Below, piece by piece: positions 6,484 through 10,944 of a DNA stretch of 10,944 bases. Each line of letters starts with the position of its first letter. Positions within the stretch are counted from its first letter, which is position 1. The notes below the pieces were generated by a model. The model was not told where the DNA came from and made no database searches. It saw only the letters and a list, made by a program, of their open reading frames with translations. Both the position numbers and the translations under genes were made by a program. The DNA is taken from the NCBI GenBank assembly GCA_023250775.1, contig JAHFAA010000095.1, forward strand, positions 1 through 10,944, written 5' to 3'. The stretch is from Bdellovibrionales bacterium (lineage in GTDB: Bacteria > Bdellovibrionota > Bacteriovoracia > Bacteriovoracales > Bacteriovoracaceae).

Positions 6484-8238
6484 GCGGGAGGTGCCAGCAC
6501 AATGGCGGCGGACATGATGACGCCGTTTCGTTTCCATTTCAATACTAAGGGATCACCAGCGCGATAAAATTTTAGAACAAAAACCAAATCGTAGATATTT
6601 TTAATCTCAATATCACCAAGCTGAATAACCACATCTCCTGGGAGAATCCCGGCCTTTTCGGCCGGCGAGCCCACCGTCGCCTTGGAACACTCAACGCCAA
6701 CAATGTCCTCACTTTGACCAAAGTTGGGCACACAACCTAAATGAGAACCGTAACCACGGGCACCGCCTTGGTCATCATCATTGGGAAAAGCGGGATTGTA
6801 ATTAATCGTCGTCAGCTCTTCTTCGCGCTTAAGGAGATCAAAAGAAATATCAGCGATCTTCGCCATGGCCTCAAAGTTAATTTTCTCAAAATCGTCAGTG
6901 CTGCGGTGATAGTCGTCGTGAGTGCCAGTGGTAAAATAGAGCACCGGAATCTTACTGTTTAAAAAAGAAGCATGGTCTGAAGAGCCAATACTTTTGGCCA
7001 CTTGATTGATACTGAGAGCGCGACTATCGAGATGGTCAAGGAGTTGGTTCCACTCAAGGCCCGATCCCACTCCCATAATCTGCAGTTCTTTTTGATAACG
7101 GCCAACCATATCGAAGTTCAGCATGGCCTTGATGTTGCCAAAATCACTTTCAAATCCTTTCCAACTTTCGACGAAATATTTCGATCCCAAAAGGCCAATT
7201 TCCTCGGCATTAAAAAAAGCAAAAACATAAGAACGTTTCATGGGATTTTTCTTGATCCGCTCAGCAAGTTCCAAAACCATGGCGGTTCCGGAGGCATTGT
7301 CGTCGGCACCATTATGAATCACCGGCACAGTCGTCCCCTCACGCGAGGAGCTTGAGCCATATCCCAGATGATCGAAATGAGCGCCAATGACCACCACCTC
7401 ATGCTTCAGTTGCTCATCGGTTCCTTGAACGAAACCCAAAACATTGGAAATCTGCCCGACTTTTTTCTGCAGGGAAACGACGAGATGAACTTTCTCTTCT
7501 AAAGCGAGAGAAGCTGGGACCTGCGAATCGGCAATTTGTTTTTGCCAGCTCAGCGTGGTTATCTTGGCCGAGGCAAGAAGCTGATCGGCCCAGCGATTAA
7601 GCACCTGTCCGGAGAGAAGATCGAAGCGATAACCTCCCCCTTCCAACGGATTAAAACGCGGATTGCCCTCAGTGCCGCCGGCCAGACTTAAAGGGTCTTG
7701 CACATAGAGAAAACCTTTGGCCCCGTGTTTAATGGCGTTGTTCAACTTGTAGTTGAGCGAGCGATAATTAATAAATTCCGGACGGCGAAAAAGAGAGTGT
7801 GGATTGCCGATGCCGGGATCTCCACTCAAGACAATGACGATTTTTCCTGTCATATTGCAGAATCGGCTCATTTTTAGGAATGGAAATGCCATAGCCAGCA
7901 AAGACCACCGCACTCTCCAAGTCACCCGAGCTTGAGAATGAAAGAGGCTCAAATTTCGACTGGTCAAGCTCGTCCTTAAAGCTAGCATTATTGGCACCAT
8001 TTTTTTCCATGCCAGTAAAAATGGTGAACTTTTGCTGATAAGAATCGCCCAAAGGTAAAATGCTGGTCTCTTGCAATTTGCTCACAAGATACTGCGTCGC
8101 CATTTCGCCACCTGGAGTACCGGACTGTCGCCCCTCCATCGCATCACTCGACAGAGCGCGAACATTGTCCACCATCCCGGCCTGAATGCCGGCCACAAAG
8201 AGAAAATTAATCAAGAGCGTAAAGCAAAGCTTTTTCAT
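6480..8238 (-). pseudogene. Exported M28 zinc aminopeptidase with PA-like insert and PDZ domain, interrupted by a frameshift
   Basis: The 5' part is read from ATG 8238 (SD AGGGAG 8243-8248). It encodes a signal peptide MKKLCFTLLINFLFVAGIQA and a typical M28 N-terminal segment (VRALSSDAMEGRQSGTPGG, then VVFAGYGISIP) up to about 7849. The family sequence then continues in another frame (from about 7853: MTGKIVIVLSGDPG) to the TGA at 6482-6480. The first frame runs on only to 7768. Joined, the product would be about 585 aa. The second part holds a PA-like insert (about 7850-7550), then the M28 core with all expected metal ligands: GAHFDH, NGADDNASG, NAEEIGLLGS (metal Glu plus catalytic Glu), NFDMVGR and DDYHRSTDD. 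A PDZ domain follows (about 6740-6485, with VGSPAEKAGILPGDVVIQLG). Family members cleave N-terminal residues from peptides in the periplasm or outside. The catalytic domain looks undamaged, so this may be a recent mutation or a sequence error. Middle gene of the operon, 16 nt after the membrane-protein stop. Confidence 0.85.
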
Positions 8239-8254
8239 AAATCTCCCTGCAAAA

Positions 8255-9088
8255 TTAGCGATCAGTAATGATTTTTCCTTTCTCATAATTAAATTGTGAA
8301 CCCATGCGAGAATGAGGAATGGAGTAGGCCGTGAATAAAACCACGGCGGCAAGGATGACCGCCCAGGGCCTGGAGGCCTTGAGATTCAACCCGCTGGCCA
8401 AGGCCAAAAAGATCATGGAAATGAGAAGTTTGTTGTCAGTTAAATCCCAATCAAAGGGAAGTCCGGCCCAGTAAACATTAAAGGCATGTTTTTGCACCAG
8501 CGGGCCTAAAATCATGCCGCCCACAAATAAAGTCCCTGTGGAGATGAAGCAGATTTTCCGAAACGCCTGGGTCTTATATTTGGCCTCGAAGGCCGCCCAA
8601 ATACAAAGAAGCATCGAGATAAACATAAAGCAAATGTGCGGGACCAAAATAGCAGCTGGAACGGCCCCTTTATAACGAATAACCACTGGTTCTTCGCGAC
8701 TGCCTAAGCTTTGGTGCCAGTCACCATCGACAAGTTCGACATAATACTGCAGTTTTCCGGCAGGCGGTTGAGCTGGTAAAATGGCCTGCATAAATTTACC
8801 ATTTTGAGTTTGAATTAAGGGCACAGTGGACCAATCGTCATTGGTTGGGAAACGTTTGTAATAAACAATCCCCTTCATTCCTGTGGGACTGGAGTTAAAA
8901 ACGGGGATTTCCACCTTGGCACCTTCATGGCTCTCATGGCTGCGTAACAGCTTAACTTTCGAGCTTTCCTGTCCTTTTTCAAGCGTAAATTTCTTGGGGT
9001 AGGTCGGGCCGGTCATGCGCTGATAGGTGACAAAAAGCAAAGTGACGACAATAGCAAGAGGAATCGTAATTTTAAAATTATGCTTCAT
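8255..9088 (-). CDS. Membrane protein with extracytoplasmic beta domain and four C-terminal helices (277 aa)
   Basis: The start is placed at ATG 9088, with GAGG about 9 nt upstream and MKHNFKITIPLAIVVTLLFV as the first anchor helix. The frame reaches 9139, but the extra 17 residues have no SD. Layout: TM1 about 8-24; a soluble domain about 30-140 rich in strands (KVEIPVF, MKGIVYYKRFPTNDDWSTVP, KFMQAILPAQPPAGKLQYYV), which looks like an immunoglobulin/E-set fold; then TM2 144-167, TM3 179-198, TM4 219-236, TM5 241-257; and a short polar tail. The soluble part should face the periplasm. YYKR...W..VP.....G.F.A.LP.QPPAGKLQYY.EL looks like a conserved block of a family I cannot name. No catalytic motif is seen, and a sensor, scaffold or transport-accessory role is possible. 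First gene of the minus operon with the M28 peptidase and the barrel protein, so it may serve the same envelope process. Confidence 0.75.
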   Translation of the reverse strand: MKHNFKITIPLAIVVTLLFVTYQRMTGPTYPKKFTLEKGQESSKVKLLRSHESHEGAKVEIPVFNSSPTGMKGIVYYKRFPTNDDWSTVPLIQTQNGKFMQAILPAQPPAGKLQYYVELVDGDWHQSLGSREEPVVIRYKGAVPAAILVPHICFMFISMLLCIWAAFEAKYKTQAFRKICFISTGTLFVGGMILGPLVQKHAFNVYWAGLPFDWDLTDNKLLISMIFLALASGLNLKASRPWAVILAAVVLFTAYSIPHSRMGSQFNYEKGKIITDR

Positions 9089-9187
9089 GGGAAATGGCCT
9101 CAAAAGTTTGACATAAATATAGTAAGTAAATTTGAGCACGTAAATCTTTTAAAGATTGTGCCTGGACAGCATTTTTTACAATTTTCA

Positions 9188-9216
9188 TTGAAATGGCCTA
9201 TTTTTTGATCTAGGTT
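9188..9216 (+). promoter_or_regulatory. Possible sigma-70 promoter of the lysophospholipase-like gene
   Basis: TTGAAA (9188-9193, 5 of 6 to the -35 consensus) is followed after exactly 17 nt by TAGGTT (9211-9216), which keeps only the first T, the A and the last T of the -10 consensus. Transcription would begin near 9223, about 30 nt before the ATG at 9255. The -10 is poor, so this is a weak call. The gap 9089-9254 must also hold the promoter for the minus operon starting at 9088, which I could not locate. Confidence 0.3.
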
Positions 9217-9254
9217 GCGCCAAACTCTGACCGCAAATTTCAAGGTGTATTACG

Positions 9255-10259
9255 ATGAAATCTTATCTTGTTCTTGCACTCTTCCTCCAAAGCTCATTGG
9301 CTCTTGCCGTCAGCGAATTGTCCTATCAATCGGAGATGAAAGAAAAAGTCTGGCCACTGCTTGAAAGAATGCCGGTCGGTTCATTCACTGGACAAAAAGG
9401 TGTTGCGATTCATTATCGAACCTTGCTGCAAGAGGGAGCGAAGAATTGCTTGGTTATTTTGCCCGGACGTACCGAACCTTTAGAAAAATATACTGAAGTG
9501 GTCTATGACCTCCTCAATTCCGATGCTGGCGCAAATCTCAACTTCTTTCTTATGGATCATCGCGGGCAAGGTTCCTCTGGCCGCATGGTAAAAAATCCTG
9601 AAGTAGGATACGTCGATAAGTTCCAAAATTATGTGGATGATGTAAAAACCTTCTTGAATAAGACTGTCGATCAGGCCGGCTGTGAGAAAAAGTTTCTTTT
9701 GGCCCATTCTCTGGGGGCCGGAATAGGCTACGCTTATGCCACTCAAAACCCCAACTACTTTGATAAGATGGCCTTGACCTCTCCCATGCTGAAAATTCAA
9801 ACCAAACCCTATCCCTACCCCGTCGCCCGTCTCATCGTTGACACCTCAATCCTGCTTGGTCAGGGCGGGAAATTTGCCGTGGGACAAACCGGCTTTGATC
9901 CCAATCTTGCCTTTGCCGCAAACCAGTTTACCTCAAGCCCTGAACGTTTTGTCATGGCGATGGAGATGTTTAAACAAATTCCTGAGGCCAAGCTCGGCGG
10001 AGTGTCGAGCCGCTGGGTTTTACAGGTTATGAAAGGGACCAAACCTCTGCGAAAAAGTTACGCCAATTTCAAAACGCCTCTTCGCGTTTTTATGGCCGGC
10101 ATCGAAACCTATTCCGACACAAAACAAATGCAGTTACTTTGTGAAAAGGCAAAAGACTGCAAGTCCCTGATGCTGGAAACGTCCAAGCATGAGATCTTAA
10201 TGGATCGAGATGTTAATCGCGATCCAGTTATAAAAGAGTTGGAAAGCTTTTTTAACTAA
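9255..10259 (+). CDS. Exported alpha/beta hydrolase, PldB-like lysophospholipase (334 aa)
   Basis: A signal peptide spans residues 1-18 (MKSYLVLALFLQSSLALA). The SD AAGGTG (9242-9247) lies 7 nt before ATG. The alpha/beta hydrolase parts appear in order: an oxyanion-loop strand VILPGRTEPLEKY (about 67-79); the lysophospholipase signature LMDHRGQGSSGR (99-110); the nucleophile elbow LLAHSLGAG with Ser152; a cap region about 175-270; the acid strand VFMAGIETYSDTKQ (278-291); and KHEILMDRD with catalytic His312. The ending VIKELESFFN matches the last helix of the family. The fold, the DHRGQG.S motif and the H-E-I-L-.-.-.-D ending point to lysophospholipase L2/monoglyceride-lipase relatives (Hydrolase_4), which remove the acyl chain from lysophospholipids or monoacylglycerols. 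At the usual acid position there is Glu284, with Asp288 four residues on. Unlike many relatives it is exported, so it would act in the periplasm or on outside lipids. Single gene, ending 2 nt from the convergent cstA. Confidence 0.85.
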   Translation: MKSYLVLALFLQSSLALAVSELSYQSEMKEKVWPLLERMPVGSFTGQKGVAIHYRTLLQEGAKNCLVILPGRTEPLEKYTEVVYDLLNSDAGANLNFFLMDHRGQGSSGRMVKNPEVGYVDKFQNYVDDVKTFLNKTVDQAGCEKKFLLAHSLGAGIGYAYATQNPNYFDKMALTSPMLKIQTKPYPYPVARLIVDTSILLGQGGKFAVGQTGFDPNLAFAANQFTSSPERFVMAMEMFKQIPEAKLGGVSSRWVLQVMKGTKPLRKSYANFKTPLRVFMAGIETYSDTKQMQLLCEKAKDCKSLMLETSKHEILMDRDVNRDPVIKELESFFN

Positions 10260-10261
10260 GC

Positions 10262-10944
10262 TTACGCTTCCCCATAATCAGGATAGCGGAAATCAGCATC
10301 ACCTTTTTTTAAGCTCCGTCCTTTGACGGTCACTCTGCCTTTCACCAGCACCACGAACATTCTTTTGCCTGATTCAAACAGCACAAGAACAGAGCAAATC
10401 ATCACAACGGCGGTGAAAAAAATGTTGACTGCACCGAGCGACGTTTTTCCCGGCACAGACATGAGAGGATAGAAATTATCGAAGATGCTTCGCCACCCAG
10501 CATACAGAGTTGTAATTGAGATAAAGACAAGTGGCACGGCAGAGGCCCAGACATATTTAACTTTCCCGGCGTTCACCAACATGGTCGTGGTCACGGCCAA
10601 GGCGACTCCTGCCAGAAGCTGATTGGCAATTCCGAACATCGGCCAAATAGTGCTGATATTTCCAGTCCAAATAAAATATCCCCAGCTAAAAACCACCAGA
10701 AGAGTTGAAAAAAAAGCGCCTGGGAGCCAGTCCGTTTTCCCAAAAGGAGGATAAATTTTTCCAGCGAACTCCTGGACTAAAAATCGCGCCACGCGAGTTC
10801 CCGTATCAATTGTGGTCAGGATAAAAAGCGCCTCGAACATAATGGCAAAATGGTACCAGTACGACATCAGAGTTTTCATTCCCGGAAGGGCGGAAAAAAT
10901 CTGGGCGAAGCCTACCGCTAAGGAAACCGCGCCACCGGGACGGC
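10262..10944 (-). CDS. cstA: Carbon starvation protein A / peptide transporter, C-terminal part (5' end outside window)
   Basis: The frame is open from the window edge to the TAA at 10264-10262, giving about 227 residues of the C-terminal third. The first visible residues (RPGGAVSLAVGFAQIFSALP), the stretch YWYHFAIMFEALFILTTIDT then GTRVARF, and FIWTGNISTIWPMFGIANQL are hallmark CstA sequences. At least five hydrophobic helices are visible, ending in a basic/polar cytoplasmic tail (KGRSLKKGDADFRYPDYGEA). CstA is a large inner-membrane protein (roughly 600-700 aa with many helices) that imports peptides and pyruvate, typically under carbon limitation. An internal Met at 10879 is not the start, because the family sequence continues upstream of it. 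The gene runs toward the hydrolase gene with only 2 nt between stops and no terminator hairpin there, so the transcripts probably overlap at their ends. Confidence 0.93.
   Translation of the reverse strand, partial: RPGGAVSLAVGFAQIFSALPGMKTLMSYWYHFAIMFEALFILTTIDTGTRVARFLVQEFAGKIYPPFGKTDWLPGAFFSTLLVVFSWGYFIWTGNISTIWPMFGIANQLLAGVALAVTTTMLVNAGKVKYVWASAVPLVFISITTLYAGWRSIFDNFYPLMSVPGKTSLGAVNIFFTAVVMICSVLVLFESGKRMFVVLVKGRVTVKGRSLKKGDADFRYPDYGEA

Noticed and set aside
6484..6537. Upstream in-frame start of the barrel protein at 6537
   Set aside because: It would add 18 basic residues before a complete signal peptide, lies inside the peptidase gene and lacks an SD. The ATGA overlap at 6483 is the more natural start.
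7002..7355. 117-codon plus-strand frame opposite the M28 peptidase
   Set aside because: The opposite strand encodes the M28 metal-binding motifs, so this is an antisense shadow.
9089..9139. Upstream in-frame start of the 277-aa membrane protein at 9139
   Set aside because: The added residues have no SD. The ATG at 9088 has GAGG upstream and is followed at once by the anchor helix.
9480..9800. 106-codon minus-strand frame opposite the hydrolase
   Set aside because: It overlaps the nucleophile elbow and DHRGQG motif of the hydrolase on the other strand and has no family features of its own.

Overview
The window looks like a piece of a Gram-negative bacterial chromosome. The best guess is a Bdellovibrionota-type organism. 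This rests on the mix of a DUF4360-type secreted protein, papain-like secreted peptidases, many signal-peptide-bearing proteins of unknown function, an outer-membrane barrel and AT-rich spacers. It is an inference from gene style, not from a marker gene. No rRNA, tRNA, CRISPR array, transposase or phage gene was seen. Base composition looks even, with no clear island of transferred DNA.

Layout. (1) 1-336 (+) is the tail of a DUF4360-like secreted protein, closed by a strong, probably bidirectional terminator (367-402). It faces a small 64-aa helical protein (474-668, -) that has a perfect Shine-Dalgarno (SD) sequence. (2) 830-2008 (-) encodes a helical exported protein of unknown function. 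It is divergent from a two-gene (+) unit: a DUF333-like exported protein (2183-2770) and, 3 nt later, a 670-aa exported papain-like (C1) cysteine peptidase with a very large insertion (2774-4786). (3) In the gap after the peptidase there is a 29-codon gene on the minus strand (4856-4945). It has a good SD, a Cys-rich head, a lysine-rich tail and its own intrinsic terminator (4796-4839). (4) 5031-5510 (+) is a small membrane protein whose end overlaps convergently with the next operon. (5) A minus-strand operon, read from 9088 down to 5494, encodes a five-helix membrane protein with an extracytoplasmic domain, an exported M28 zinc aminopeptidase with PA-like insert and PDZ domain that is broken by a frameshift near 7850, and an outer-membrane beta-barrel protein whose start overlaps the peptidase stop (ATGA). 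(6) 9255-10259 (+) is an exported PldB-like lysophospholipase. (7) 10262 to the window end (-) is the C-terminal part of the carbon-starvation/peptide transporter CstA.

How the genes fit together. Most products are exported: two peptidases, one lipase-type hydrolase, a barrel protein and several secreted unknowns. With CstA, which takes up peptides, the theme is extracytoplasmic breakdown and uptake of peptides and lipids. That would suit a predatory or scavenging lifestyle, but it is only contextual inference. The most unusual items are the 29-aa Cys/Lys microprotein with its dedicated terminator, the frameshifted M28 peptidase, and the C1 peptidase whose catalytic Cys and His lie about 520 residues apart.
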